Shown here piece after piece: positions 10,173 to 22,855 of a stretch of 64,000 bases of DNA; position 1 is the first letter of the stretch; each line of letters begins with the position of its first letter. Source of the DNA: Cryptomeria japonica (Eukaryota > Streptophyta > Pinopsida > Cupressales > Cupressaceae). The stretch spans positions 505,461,442-505,525,441 of the forward strand of contig NC_081410.1 in assembly GCF_030272615.1 (NCBI RefSeq), in the 5' to 3' direction. Below the pieces are notes generated by a model. That model did no database searches and had not been told where the DNA came from. It saw only the letters and a program-made list of their open reading frames with translations. The position numbers and the translations under genes were made by a program.

Positions 10173-13100
10173 ATGGCTTCTTCATCTTCCATTCCTGAAT
10201 TCATTGCAAACCCTACTATTGTGGAAAATATCAAGCAACCTAGACTACTCTTTAAGATCATCCCTAAGATAGCTAAGTTGAATGACTCCATTGGTGCATT
10301 TTCAAAAATCTTGAAGGGAGTTGCATTTGCTAAAGACCCTAGGGAATACATTCACTATAACATTGAAGATTTAGGGTCCAAGGATATAAAGAACATGTTT
10401 ATGAATGTTATCACTGACAACCAAGGTGTAGTCAAACCGGAACACAAAATTGTGGAAGATTTAGGGTTCATTGACATCCTTCACATTCCTAAATTTTTAG
10501 ATGAGATTGTTCATTATGTTCTTAGTAGAGTTCACAGTGAATTTTTATGGCTAGACTGAGTTTTCAAAATCACTAAGGAAGCAATTAAGGCTGTTATTGG
10601 TTTACCTTCTACTGGCACTAGGCCTGAGAAGAAAAAGAAAATTCCAAACAAAAAGGTTATGAACTTAACTGGCACAACATCAGATAACAGATCACTTAGG
10701 GTTAGTGACATAACTGATAATAATGTTAAATATGCTAGTATGGTTATTGGATATAAGGTGGCTCATACTAATAGGCTGAATTCTGTTTCAAGTCTATGCA
10801 TTCATAGTGCCTATGAGATGTTAATGAACAATGCTAAAATTGATTTGTGTGAGTGGTTGAAAGATGAACTAATAGAAAATCTGGATAAGATCAAAGGTGA
10901 CAAGAAGGGAACTTTCAAATTTGGCAATTTAATTGTATGTTTAAATCAAAGCTAGTAGCCAGGGTTGAATCGAAGTGACTTGGGGACAATGACCAATATA
11001 ATGCTATATTTCTCAAAGGTGATTCCCGGTATAGGCCACAAAGGCTTTGCCTATGATATTTCTATTGGAAAACAGATAAAGGAGGCAATTACCGGCATGG
11101 GTTCAGATGGTGACAAGCATGTAAAAGAGTATTTCAAGGACTTTCATGCTAAAATGAGACAAAGGGAAAGAATCCCTCAAAGCATTGTTGAAAAATATGA
11201 CAAACATATATGCTTTGTAACTAAAAGAGATGAAGTATGGATGGAGGTAGTTAGACCTAGATCTGTTTGGATAACTGAGATGGGTTATGTAGTGGATTCA
11301 AACATCTTGGAATCTTATGCCAAGATACTCCTAGATGCTCCACCAGAACCGACAAAAAATATCTTTGGCACTGTAGAAACTATAGAGAGTGATGTTACTA
11401 TTCAAAAGCAGAGGAAGAAAAGAGACAAAATGATAAAAGATGCTTCGAAGTTTGTTGAAGTTGTTAAAAAGGGATTGTTGAAACTTGATCCGATGAGTGG
11501 TGTTGTTGAACAAGAAAGAAAATCAGAACAACAATCGGTAGCACATATTTCTCCTGTGGCTACCTCATCCAACTCTGATAGTAATAAGGCTGCAGAATTC
11601 AAAAGAGTGGAAAGGAAGAAGAGAAGACCCGCATCGACACCCGCTCCATCACCAAAGAAAACAAGGACACTAAGAAAGAAACAACAGGCTGTGAGAGAGC
11701 CTAGTAGTCTGAAGAAGAAGAAAGTTACACAGAAGAAACCGAAACAAAAGGTATCCGATACTCTTTCACTGGCAGAACTTATCAATGAAATAACTCAGGA
11801 TGGCAATCTTGGTAATGTTAGTAAGTTTTATCATTCTTTCAAAGATTGTGATAGGGATACCATTGAGGAGAGTATATTTTTGTATCTAGATATATATAAG
11901 AAAGTTCTTATTGAAGTTATAGATGTTCTTCCAAATGATTTATATCTGAGACTTGAAGCCAAGAGAATGTCTATTATGGAACTAGATAAGAAATGCAAGG
12001 TTGAGGCACTGTTAGCGGTTCATTCTGTTAAGTCTAAGCAATAAATTGATGATTTGATATCTAAAGCTAACATAACTATTTTTGCAAGTGGCCACCAACA
12101 AGTTAGCCTCATGGCCGACAGATTAAAAGAGATAGCAGATGAAACTGCAGATAAGTGGGACATATTCTTTGTAGAAAAAGAGAAAAGAGAAGAAAATGAA
12201 AGACAAAAAGTTGATAAATCCTTCACTAAGGTATATAAGAATACAAATAAGGGTAAGAGTAAGGTTGGAAGTGTTCCTGATTTCACAATAAAAGGTAACT
12301 TACGTCCACCGGCACAGGACACCCCACCGGCAGTAGCAGAGGCATCGACAGAAATGCAAAATCAGCTTGAAGAGAAGTCAAAGGAAGTAAAAATAGATGA
12401 TGTTGATCCCGAGTTAGACATTCTATTCACAATGAATGTTGACACTTAGGACATCAATATTGTATTGGATAAAGAAATTGCTGAGAAAAAGAAATCTGAA
12501 TCTGCAAATGTTGAGAAACTTGACTCACCGGTAAAGGTAGTTGACACTCAACAAAATGTTGAGATACCAGCAGAAAAAGAACAAGAACAAGCATAAACTG
12601 AACCGACAGAAAACAAGAATGAGAACAAGAATGAGAATAAGGAAGAGAAATTGGTTAAAGTGGTTGAACAGGTATCTGGAGAAGAGAAAAAAATTATTGC
12701 AGAACCTAGCACTTCTCCCAATACTTCAACTATGGATTTCAGACTGACAAATGTCACAGATGTATTATTGGGTTCAATAAAGAAGATAACTAAATGCAAT
12801 GCCTTATAATTTAAGGCTATTGATGACTCTCTACTGATTTTGCAAATGATTGCACCTGCATGCAAGGTAGATCACATTGTTGGCTCAATAAGTAAATTGG
12901 ACACATTGTCCAAATTCATTTCCTATAACATTAAGTTAGTAGATAAAATAAATGAGGAAACTATTCAGAAAAGATTTAATAAGGAAAAGAAAGATTTCTT
13001 TGACAAAACAATAAAGGATTGTATAGAACAGATTGATTCATTACTACCGACATTGAATTCCACTATTTTGGAATACAAGGAATTGTACATGGAAGCTTGC

Positions 13101-13526
13101 CAACCTCATCACTTAACATAAGATATTGATGAACAAATAAAGAAAAATCAGAAGGAGATTGATGACATTGTAGATAACATGGTTGGTTCTTTGGAACTAA
13201 CATCAGTTTTGGATCAGGAAATGGCTATCTATGAAGAAAAGATTGAAAAACTGGAAAGAGAGAAAGCAAGACTGAAGATGAAAACCCAAGAGTTAAAGAC
13301 TAAACTTGGTCCTAAATTGGATAATCTTATAACACACTGGAATGAACTATCCAAGGCAACAATTCAAGGAGATATATCATTAGAGAAACATATGAATTAT
13401 TTCACTGGGATGATCAGGCAAACAGAGACAATAAAATCTGACAGTACAAAGTTTTTGCGCAGTCTTAACTTGGTTTTGGCAGATATTTTTCAAATTGTAC
13501 ATAACCGGCTACAGGTATCTAAGTAA
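10173..13526 (+). pseudogene. Long ORF of unknown function in element 3
   Basis: One frame of 1,118 codons runs from the ATG at 10173 to the TAA at 13524-13526. It is broken by stops at 10557, 10953, 10956, 12042, 12447, 12594, 12807 and 13119 but has no frameshift over 3.3 kb. The N-terminal 400 residues look globular. Residues about 190-245 resemble the helix-rich pattern of plant transposon-associated domains (possibly the putative plant transposon protein family), a weak impression. Residues about 477-526 are strongly basic with KKRRP, PKKTR and KKKK clusters, a likely nuclear localisation signal. The rest is acidic, low-complexity or helical, with a coiled coil near residues 1000-1050. 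No polymerase, protease or integrase motif is present. Confidence 0.75.
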
Positions 13527-13725
13527 TTTTTGAATTTTTGAGACATTTGACATCCTTTGTCATTGATGTCAAAGGGGGAGTGGTATAATGAGAAAAATGT
13601 ACAGAGTAAGGCATGGTGAAAAGTGAACAAAAGGAGATCATTTGCTCAGGGGGAGCAATTTCAGTTTTGGATTTTAGTTTTTGGTTTTTCTCATGAGCGT
13701 TTTCATCAATGCCAAAGGGGGAGAT
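13527..13725 (+). other. 3' tail and polypurine tracts of element 3
   Basis: Short untranslated tail with three purine-rich tracts: CAAAGGGGGAG near 13569, CAGGGGGAG near 13650 and CCAAAGGGGGAGAT at about 13712-13725. The last abuts the 3' LTR and is the probable plus-strand primer. Confidence 0.8.
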
Positions 13726-14633
13726 TGTTGGGATTATACACTCAGATGAGAATGGAATATGTTGTCATTGATGGAAAATAGGTTCAACTAAGTGGCAACA
13801 AGGTTCAACATGATTCACGGGTTATATCGACAAAAGACTTCACCTACCAGCACCGACAGATACAACAAGGTTTATTAGCACCGACATCCTGTTTACATCG
13901 GCAAAAAATCATACCGGCATCCAAAGCCGACTTGGCAATAATATTGTTTATGCGAAATGTTTATGTAATGTAAATTGTAATTGTATACCCAGTATGATGT
14001 ATTGTAAAGACTCATATATGTATGATATCTTGTAGGTCATTTGGGAAGTAATGGTATGTGAAGTAGGTAATAAAATGTGTGTATGATACCGGATAAATGT
14101 ATATGCACTTTGATGTATTTATTTTAAGAGCGAATAAAAAGTAGAGCAGAGCAAAGACTATTTACCAGCAAGGTTTTGGCAGAGGTATCAGACAGAGCTT
14201 AAACCGGTACTGAATCCAGCATTGTACTTGCTATTTTAAAGTAGTACATTGTTATTGGATTTAACCATCCAATTGTGTAGTCAGTGGGACTCCATTTTGT
14301 GTTGAGCAGTAAGCTCTAGGCAATTGGCCTTCCTGCATGTGCATGCCCCTATTGTATTGAGTAATACTTATTCATATTGGCCAGTGAGTAAATATTGTGG
14401 GTCACAAATCCCACCGAGGTTTTTCCCCTATCGAGTTTCCTCGCCAAAATATCTGTGTTATGGTGTGCATTGATGCTGATTCTTTTGTTTCTCTTTACTG
14501 CATTATTATGTGCTTACCGGTATATTAGTTTCAGTTATAAAGATGCAAATAAGTTTAAATCTTTCATCTACTGGTTAGACACTAGTTCACCCCCCCCCTC
14601 TCAATGTCTTTGGGATTAACCAAATATCTAACA
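13726..14633 (+). repeat. 3' LTR of element 3
   Basis: 908 bp, TGTTGGGATT to TCTAACA, matching the 5' LTR with scattered substitutions and a shorter C run. It is followed by the imperfect target duplication gttat. Confidence 0.92.
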
Positions 14634-15990
14634 GTTATAACTTCTTTTAAGAGCATACATGATAAATCTAATGATGTGCTTGATTTGATTCACACTGACT
14701 TATGTGGTCTTGCAATGACTAGAAGCTTTCAAGGCGATAGGTATTTTGTGTTGATTATTGATGACTATTCTAGGATGATGTGGGTGACTTTTCTTAGGGA
14801 GAAGTTTGAAGCCTTTGAGAAATTCAAGATCTTTAAAGCAAAGGTTGAAACAAAAACTGGATTGAAAATCAAATGTCTAAGATCGGATTAAGGCGGTGAG
14901 TTCACTTCTCATGAATTTAAAGTTATTGTGAGACAAATAAATTTAGGAGATAGTTATCTGCACCTCGAACTCCTCAACAAAATGGAGTAGTGGAAAGAAA
15001 TAATAGAACCATTTTGGATGCAACAAGATCTATGATGATGGAAGCCAAATTGCCTCACATCTACTGGAAAGAAGCAATGAGTACAACAATCTACACATTC
15101 AACAAAGTTCACATCAAAGGTGAAACTGGTAAGACCCCTTATGAATTATGGTTTGGACATGATTCAAAAGAGATGATTCAATTGGGAAGTTTGATCCTAG
15201 ATTTGATGAAGGGATATTTCTTGGTTATTCAATTCAAAGCAAAGCATAGATGTTATAACAAAAGATTACAGCAAATTGTGGAGAGCACTAATGTGAAAGT
15301 GGATGAGCAATACAAAAATCCATCTATATCATATGACAGGGAACCGACAATGCCTCAACCAGTACAAGAAACTGAGACAGTTACACCGGTACAATTCAAA
15401 AATTCAACTGTGACTGATGATCAAAGCAGTGAACCTGAAGTTCAGAAAACACCAAGGTATGTAAGATTAAATCATTCTGAAGATCAAATCATTGGAGATA
15501 GAGACAAGGGAATTATGACAAGAAGAAGACTAGCAAATGAAGAGGTATGTCTTATTTCTCTAATTGAACCGGAATATGTTATTGAAGCTTGTAAAGATGA
15601 ACATTGGTTAAAGGCTATGAAAGATGAATTAGATCAGATAGAGAAAAATGAAACTTGGACTTTACTTCCCTGACCTAAAAATAAGAATGTTATTGGAACT
15701 AAATGGGTTTTTAGGAGTAAATTGAATGAGGATGGTCAAGTTGTAAGAAACAAGGCTAGATTGGTTTGTAAAGGATATTCTCAAATGGAAGGAATTGATT
15801 ATGGTGAGACATTTGCACCTGTAACTAGAATTGAAGCTGTTAGACTATTTCTTGCCTATGCAGCTTATAAGAACTATAAGGTTTATCAAATGGATGTTAA
15901 ATGTACATTTTTGAATGGTGAACTTGAGGAAGAAGTGTACATTGAGAAACCTAGTGGATTTTCACTAACAAATAATAAAGATATGGTTTG
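14634..15990 (+). pseudogene. pol: Copia pol: integrase core and start of RT (element 2)
   Basis: The frame cut at 7760 resumes here. The integrase core shows HTDLCG, then LRSD followed by a stop where Asn is usual (14889-14891). A frameshift lies between 14892 and 14989, with a short deletion judged from Copia homologs. The catalytic Glu region GVVERNNRTI follows. The later part carries the acidic linker, another stop at 15671-15673 before KNVIGTKW, and the first half of RT with [12 protein letters not shown]. The frame is then cut at DMVC by element 4. The RT continues at 61551. Confidence 0.88.
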
Positions 15991-17000
15991 TGTGTGTGTG
16001 AAAAGTGGACTCGTATCTGTATTTGAAATACACAACACTTCAATTAAGTCATTAGATGCATAGTTAGTAAATCAATAATCAAGAAATAATAAACCATTAC
16101 AAAGTGACCTATTGCCTTCTAGTAGATGCGAGTTTTGATTCCTCTCAGATTGCTAAGCTATCCAGTGACTAGACAACACCTAAACAAAGGATTTTTAAAT
16201 CTATATGAGCATGAATATGAGCTAAATGGATGCAAGATTTAAGCTAGATATGCAAGATTAATCTAACATGATTTAAGAAATATATGAATATTTAAGCTAA
16301 ATGATTTAAGCAATATGAAATAACTAATATGCAATATCTCAATTCAAATTATCAATGAACCTAGAGTAAAAACAACATAATAACAATATATTCTCCAGGA
16401 TCTCTAATTAGGAGATGAGAGCCTGAATTTATAGAAAATTCAGAAAGAAACCAACAGCTGAGATCAAATGATGATGAGCGGTCAAGATTTTCCAAGAGGA
16501 AGCACAATCCAAGTGAATTGATGTGATTGGATTCTTTTCTCAGTTTTAAAGGAAATTGAACTAAAATTAAGATAAAATCAGGAAAAAACTTATTTATTCT
16601 CTATTTCATTCAATTTTAATATTTAATTGTTTTATTTGCTTTCTTTGAGATTATTTATCAATTTTTAAATTTTTTTTCAAGATATCTCCATTTGATTTCT
16701 TTTCTCAAATTTTAAATTCTTTTTTGGTCAATTAATTCCTCTTTTTGATGATTTAATGGCAAATTGATTTATTTAATTAAATATGCTAGGATATTCAATA
16801 AAATAAATAGGATAATTGTTTAAAAATGATTTACTTGGAATGATTAATTAATATTGAGTTATTGATTTGCCATGTGACATTGATGATTTTAGAAATTAAT
16901 TGTGTGCTCAAGATTGATTTAATTTCCTTTGGTTAGGACCTTGGTGATGTTGTCGAGATTAGGGGTTTATGGTTTAGATGAACATTTTTAGGGTATTACA
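15991..17000 (-). repeat. 3' LTR of element 4
   Basis: 1,010 bp. On the minus strand it starts TGTAATACCC and ends CACACACACA. It matches 60540-61550 closely, with a few percent difference by eye. ATTTATA at 16427-16433 reads TATAAAT on the minus strand and is a possible TATA box, conserved at 60976-60982 in the other LTR. Confidence 0.9.
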
Positions 17001-17013
17001 TTTGCCTCTCTTT
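17001..17013 (-). promoter_or_regulatory. Polypurine tract of element 4
   Basis: On the minus strand AAAGAGAGGCAAA runs directly into the TGTAATACCC start of the 3' LTR. This is one of two signals that fix the element's orientation. Confidence 0.7.
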
Positions 17014-17074
17014 GAATTAATGTGCTGGTAGCGCGTTGGTTCAAAGAATAGTTGATGTCTAGGAGATACCAGTT

Positions 17075-17560
17075 CTGAACTTGATTGATCATGAACCAGA
17101 TGAAGAGTGAGGTGTTTAGCTTGATTTAAAGCGATGAAGCTGAACCGAGTTGATTAAAGCGATATCGATACCGAACTTTATTGAACAAGGAACGATAGAG
17201 AGCAAAGATACCGAACTTGAACTTGATTGATCAAGAAGTGGATCTTACTGATCTAGAACTTGATTGAACTAGACATAGTGAGCGAAGAGAAAACCGATCT
17301 TGAACTTGATTGATCAAGACATGATGAGCAAAGATAAACTATCCAACTTGATTCAATGCGATGAAACGAAACACTTGCTTAGATTGAGTGTGTGATCAAA
17401 GAAACTCTTTAAACCCTTGATTGAGTTTAAATGAATAATCAGCTTGATGAAAAAGTGATGAAATTGATTAACGTTAAGAGATTGATTTAGACAAAGACAA
17501 TATCAGCTTGATTTGAAGCGATGAAACTAATATGCCCCTAGAGATTGATTTGATGAAGCT
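17075..17560 (+). repeat. Degenerate repeats of CTTGATTGATCAAG and AGCGATGAA type
   Basis: Phrases like GAACTTGATTGATCAAG and AGCTTGATTTAAAGCGATGAA recur at irregular spacing of roughly 50-80 bp, each diverged. The TTGATCAA core is palindromic. It is probably an old tandem array. Confidence 0.5.
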
Positions 17561-19386
17561 TAGCTGCTCGACTTGTAACAAAGATTTTTGAAAGAAATTC
17601 TCGACTTTGAGGTCATGAGTATGCCCCCTCGGGGGCGAAATCAAAAGATAGCGAGGGTTGCGTAGTGATTTTAGGCAAAAAAAAATTTCTAAGTTATTTG
17701 AGCACAAAGATAAATGTTGAAGATTAAAATCAGAGTTAATGTGAGAATTAAATTGATATTTAGCATTTATTAACAAGAAATTGAGTGCAAATTGAAGAAG
17801 AGAATGAGCAGTTGATGAAAGTGCTAAGTGGTCAACGTTGTGAAATTTTGATGAGAGAATTGACATCAGATTTCAATTTTGATCCCGAAAATGGACTCAG
17901 GACAACCGATTTATGAGCTCTTGATTTGATTTCATCGTACTTGTATTGATTGATTATGAGATGTTGTTCTATATGCTTTATTCTATATGTATGTAATGCA
18001 GATGAATATGGATGTTTGTTGTTTTGTTTCTTTTTATGCAAATAAATGAGGATAATGAGTAACTAGTAATGCAAATGTTTATTTTTCTTCATGCAATAAT
18101 ATGAATGCAAATAAGTGTAAAATGAAATGTATGGATCTATAGAAGATGTTCATGTATGCAGCTAACATCTCAATACACAAGTACTCGATCAGAGAAACAA
18201 TGATGAAAAAGAAACCACTTAGCCGAGAAAATGACGATTGCGTCAAACTCTCATTCAGAAGATAAAGAGATTATTGTTATCGTATCGAAATCACTCTAAA
18301 TTCACAAAATACAGCATGAAATGCAACCTAAACCTAGTCACTGGATTTGAAATGCTTAAGTTTCATCACTGAGTGTTTTACAACCACACCAGGAAGATTA
18401 GAGCTCCTTGCTTTTCATGTGCAATATTAATTATCTTGTCCGCAATGACCCTTTGTTCATTCATATCCTTGGATAGATTATGCATGCATCTGGATTGCAC
18501 ATTAAAAAAATTCCCTCAAACAGACAAAGAAATGACTCCAACCTCCCTGTAGCATACAAATAAACAGAGTCGAGGTATGTGTGGTGATTTCACCTGGATG
18601 TGAAGGCACTTATCATAGACACCCGGCTAATTAGATGTTTTTGGATCATCAGATTCATTCCTACAAGTAGAAAACAAAGAAAAGTATTATGCTCCCAATC
18701 CTTGCTCCTCTTAGTCAAGATAGACTTCCTCGAGTTACTCAGAGGGAATAATAAGCGAAAGCCAATGTAAAAGACAACACACAAACAAAATTTCATGCAT
18801 ATCTCAAACAATTTAGTGATTGTTTTCACTAGTCTTGTTTTGCTTGTTTACTCAGTGATAAAACTCTTCAGTAGTTAGGAGACAAGTGACTGAATCAGAG
18901 TGGATGACCGGGTATCACTGATAGAAAGATGACTTGGTTGATACTACTTAGGACATGTAAGTTGATCAGTCGATTACCCTAAGACTAGGACAATGATTGG
19001 TTTCAAGCCATGAGGGTTCTAAAAGAAGTAGGATGTCACAAAAGTGACTAAAAGATATGTACAAGCTAAATCAAAGATGCAAAAAAATAGAAATGCCAAC
19101 GTTACGTTGAGAGATGGAGTGCTTGAGTACAAGAGGCGCCTGTTTGCTAGGTTTTCACCTTCTTGGCAAAGATTATTTTTATTTTTATTTTTAGGACTTT
19201 TTTTGATTTTTAGGATTTCTTCAGGACTTTTTATGATTTTTGAGATTTTTTAATGTTTGCCCCTAGTGTCTAGCAAGGCAAAAGGGATTTTGAGTACATG
19301 AATGGATAAGCGAATGATGGTGGATGCTTTCAAGGACTATCTCACAATGTTAATCCAACACAGGGACCAGATATAGTAATGTACAA

Positions 19387-19450
19387 CAAGGATTTCAGCG
19401 ATGTAAAGCAAGGATTTTAGCGATGCAAAGCAAGGATATAGCGTCATGAA
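19387..19450 (+). repeat. 22 bp tandem repeat
   Basis: The unit CAAGGATTTCAGCGATGTAAAG occurs twice with two changes, followed by a third partial copy. Confidence 0.75.
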
Positions 19451-21371
19451 GCCATATGGTCCAAAGAAGTGGCTATGTCAAGAGGTTTGTGGAAGGCACG
19501 CTTTTGTATTTTGTCCATAGTGTTGATCAAGATCAAGGAATAGATCTGGATAGGGGACAAATAGGATAATCAAGATCAAAGGTGGTAATGAAGGATGTAA
19601 GCAAGCAATGGATAGGAGCTAAAGGGTCTGGAAAAAGTGTAATAGATAGGACACATGAAACTTGCAAGGATCCTTAACCTTGTCAAGATCAAAGGTGGAA
19701 AAGGGATATGAATGTAGATAGAGCAAATGAGGGATAATGGAGGATGAAGGATAATAGATGGATGTACATGGATGAAACTTTCCCCCAGTGTAAAGTGCAA
19801 AAGGATAATGGATTACACATGACGTCTGTTTGCCAGGTTTTCATCATGGTACTTGCCCAAGGCGCCACAAGAAGTGGTTTTCACTCGTGGACGAAATTAT
19901 TTCTTTACTATTTTTTTCTGATTTTTTTTTTTTGGAAGATAATGGAGGCATGATAGGGGATGGAAGAATGGTGTAGAGGCACCTAAGCACACAAGCATAC
20001 CAAGAGGTCAAAAGTCATAATATGAGCAATTTTATTGTATTTGAGTCATTCATAATGTATTAAGGTTATTTGAGTCCATTAAATCATAATATGTGAGGCT
20101 AAATGAGCCATTTTGCCCAAAGATATCATATATGGTCCATCTTGAAGTGTTAAAAGTGTCCATGTAAGGGTTAGAGTCATTTATGTCAAAAATGCAAAAA
20201 ATTTAAAAATTGTAAAGTTGCAACATTGCCAAAAAATGCAACAAAAATGTAAAAATGAAATCCATTGGTCATGAGGTGGTTAGAGTAGTTAGGAAGGAGT
20301 TGGAAATGGTTTATAAAACCATGTTTGGTCAAAATCAAGAGGGTAGAGCAGTTTGGAGGGGTTTGACAAAGATTATCCATCAAGCCCTTAAACTATCATG
20401 AGGTTTTAAGGAATCTGTGGCTGTCATAGATCCATGGAGAATCACATTTGGTGTAATTTTATATTTAGATGTTATTGAATGATATATTAATGAAATATAT
20501 TTCAGATGAATCCTTTCTTATGCATTTTTGTGGAGTATTTGGCAAGATATGTTTGTTTTTACAATAATTGTCAAAACCCTGCCAACGGTTACCCATTTTT
20601 GGGACAATTATCATAACATTTGAGTTAACCATTAGATCTGGCTGAAATTTGGAGATAAATTGTCTAACTTAGTAATATAAAGTCTGACCAAAGTGATTTT
20701 ATTTAGGATCAATATTTAAAAAGTTATTTATGACTATTTGTTACAATTCATGGTGAAAGGCAGACTGGTGAAGGCAATAGCAATCCGGTTGCAGCATTTG
20801 GTGTGGTCACATGAGGAAAGTTAATGAAGAAATGATATATGTTTTGGAAAGGTCTCTGAATATTCTTGGTGAAAACAGTTTTTAAGGGATGAAACCCTGA
20901 ACTAGAGTATTCCATGGCAAATAAGAATTTGTTCTCTCATGTTATGGTAAATGTTATGATCTAAAATCTTGAATTAAGGTCTGTAGGGATGTAATATAAC
21001 CTTTGAAATTGCTTTGGAGTTGAGAATAGTGGTTGATCTTTTTATATGCCTCTTGATTCAAGTTTAAAGTCTACCCTTGAATGAAGGTTTTATGGTTTGT
21101 GATAGATGCTTTGCATCAAAGAAGGACCCCATCGTCTCACTTCTTTGGATGGTACCCTTGGAATATGAGTTGCAATAGATCATGGCTATGAAGGTATGCT
21201 CAAAGATGTTGGTAGGATAATGAAATGAAACTAAGGCAAGGACTTATGCAAAGGATTGGATAAGAGGGATGGAAGGGTGGAAAAGAGGTGTTGGATAATG
21301 GATGGGATGTTGGAAGAATTATGTATGGCTAGATGGAAATGTTGGAAAGATCAATATTGACACACACCTTG

Positions 21372-21717
21372 TGTTAAAATATGGTGGCTGATCAGCAAAG
21401 TATTATACACTTAGCACGTTTCGTTGATGAAAACCAACATTGTAATAAAACCTTAAAAAGGCCGACTTTGTTTGTTGCCCTAAAAATGCATGTTATAAGC
21501 GACTGGGATGCTTAAGGAATTGTAAGGTTAATGTACTGTTTTTGCTGGATAATAAGAAAGATTGGAAGACTGTGTATGGTGGACGTAACCCATTCTGGGC
21601 GAACCATGTTAAATCTCTGTGTTATCTGTGTCATGTTTTATTTCTTTATCTTTTGTATTTAAATCTGCATATAATTGTTAGTTCATATTTGCTTCAAATC
21701 TGCTTGAAACCCTAACA
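21372..21717 (+). repeat. 5' LTR of element 5
   Basis: It starts TGTTAAAAT and ends CCTAACA, 346 bp, the same length as the 3' copy with scattered substitutions. Confidence 0.95.
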
Positions 21718-21719
21718 AT

Positions 21720-21731
21720 TGGTATCAGAGC
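21720..21731 (+). promoter_or_regulatory. Primer-binding site of element 5
   Basis: TGGTATCAGAGC two bases after the LTR is complementary to the 3' end of initiator Met tRNA. Confidence 0.92.
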
Positions 21732-21777
21732 AAGGTTTTCTATAAATTGGTAGGACTTTCAGATTTGAGTGGGAGCA

Positions 21778-22855
21778 ATGGAGGATTTCAAATTCAAGGT
21801 CAAAAAGTTTAACAGCCAGAATTATCAGTTATGGAAAATGCAGATGGAGGATTACCTGTGTCAAAAGGATTTGTGGCGGCCATTGGAAGGAAAGGCAAAG
21901 AAAGCGACTACAATGTCAGATGAAGAGTGGGACATTTTCGATAGAAAGGCACTGGGCTCCATTCGATTGTGCCTTGCGTCATCTGTAGCATTCAATATAA
22001 CAGAAGCAAAAAATGGCTGTAGATTTAATGCCAACATTGGCTAAGTTGTATGAGAAACCCTCGACTTCGAATAAGGTATTTCTTATGAAGCGTTTGTTTA
22101 ATTTGAAAATGAGTGAGGGAGGATCTGTAGCGGAGCACTTAAATGAATTTAATACAATTACCAGTCAATTGTCTTCGGTAAAAATTACCTTTGCAGAAGA
22201 GGTTAGGGCTCTCTTGATTTTATGTTCTTTGCCAGAAAGCTGGAATAGCTTGGTTATGGCTGTAAGTAACTTTGTCTCTAGTAAAAATACTTTGATATTT
22301 GATGATATTGTTGGTGTTATCCTAAGCGAGGAAATGCGAAGGAAAAGCACAGGCGAGACTCCAACATCATCGGGTAGTGTTTTGAATGTGGAGAACAGAG
22401 GAAGATCAAAGGAAAGAGGAAAAGGCCCTGGGAATGAGAAGTCACGAGGGAAGTCAAAGAAAGGATGCTCTCAATCTAGAGGAAAGAAAGATTGCTGGTA
22501 CTGCGGAAAGCCTAGTCATCTAAAGAAAGACTGTTGGTCTTGGAAAAACAAAGAAGGAGACAAAAATGAAAATGACAGTAAGGAAGCTAACATTGCAAGT
22601 AATACTTTACAAGATGCTTTAATCTTATGTCTGGATAATGTTAATGATTCCTGGGTAATAGATTCTGGGGCTTCATTTCATGCTACACCCCATAGAAAAT
22701 ATTTTCTAGATTATGCTCAAGGTGATTTTAGACAGGCATATTTGGGTGATGATGAGCCTTGTCAAATTGTTGGAAAAGGAAAGATAAAGATCAAGTTGCA
22801 GAATGGTAATGACTGGTTTCTGCAGGAGGTAAGACATGTTCCTAATTTAAGATGA
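21778..22855 (+). pseudogene. gag: Copia gag and protease (element 5)
   Basis: The ATG at 21778 starts the conserved N-terminus, where a Phe/Lys-rich segment leads to NYQLWKMQMEDYL. A frameshift near 22010-22020 moves the frame, after which the capsid-like part shows LAKLYEKPS and [11 protein letters not shown] basic stretch precedes one zinc knuckle, [14 protein letters not shown], at about 22493-22534. The aspartic protease motif [12 protein letters not shown] is near 22650. The stop at 22853-22855 replaces an Arg or Lys codon in the RHVPNLR motif, and the same frame continues. Together these would give particle protein and maturation enzyme. Confidence 0.9.

Larger units (their letters stand above)
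7761..14633 (+). mobile_element. Element 3: Copia-like LTR element without pol
   Basis: A 6,873 bp element with LTRs of 918 bp (7761-8678) and 908 bp (13726-14633), an intact initiator-Met primer site and a polypurine tract. It is inserted in the integrase region of element 2, flanked by gttag (7756-7760) and gttat (14634-14638), a five-base duplication with one change. The interior holds a coiled-coil zinc-knuckle Gag-like ORF and a second ORF of 1,118 codons. No protease, integrase, RT or RNase H is visible in any frame, so it must have depended on a helper. The similar LTR ends, C-rich block and repeated polypurine tracts suggest a Copia helper related to elements 1 and 2. Confidence 0.9.
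17014..21366 (-). other. Long non-coding tail of element 4
   Basis: About 4.35 kb between the insertion site of element 5 and the polypurine tract. Short frames occur on both strands, but none shows a known domain or conserved motif, and I see no trace of RT or integrase. Features are a degenerate repeat block at 17075-17560, a 22 bp repeat near 19387, a T-rich stretch at about 19165-19250, and isolated G/C-rich words such as GCCCCCTCGGGGGC near 17621. Large derivative elements in plants have such conserved non-coding interiors. Confidence 0.65.

Noticed and set aside
15991-17000. Reading element 4 on the plus strand, with 15991-17000 as its 5' LTR
   Set aside because: No primer-binding site follows 17000. 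The primer site, polypurine tract and gag all make sense only on the minus strand.
17618-17640. GCCCCCTCGGGGGC as a transcription terminator
   Set aside because: It is a short GC palindrome in a plant element, without other support. Hairpin terminators of the bacterial type do not apply here.
18590-20383. Minus-strand frames at 18590, 19576 and 20186 as a pol remnant of element 4
   Set aside because: None contains any protease, RT, RNase H or integrase motif, and they are not in one phase.
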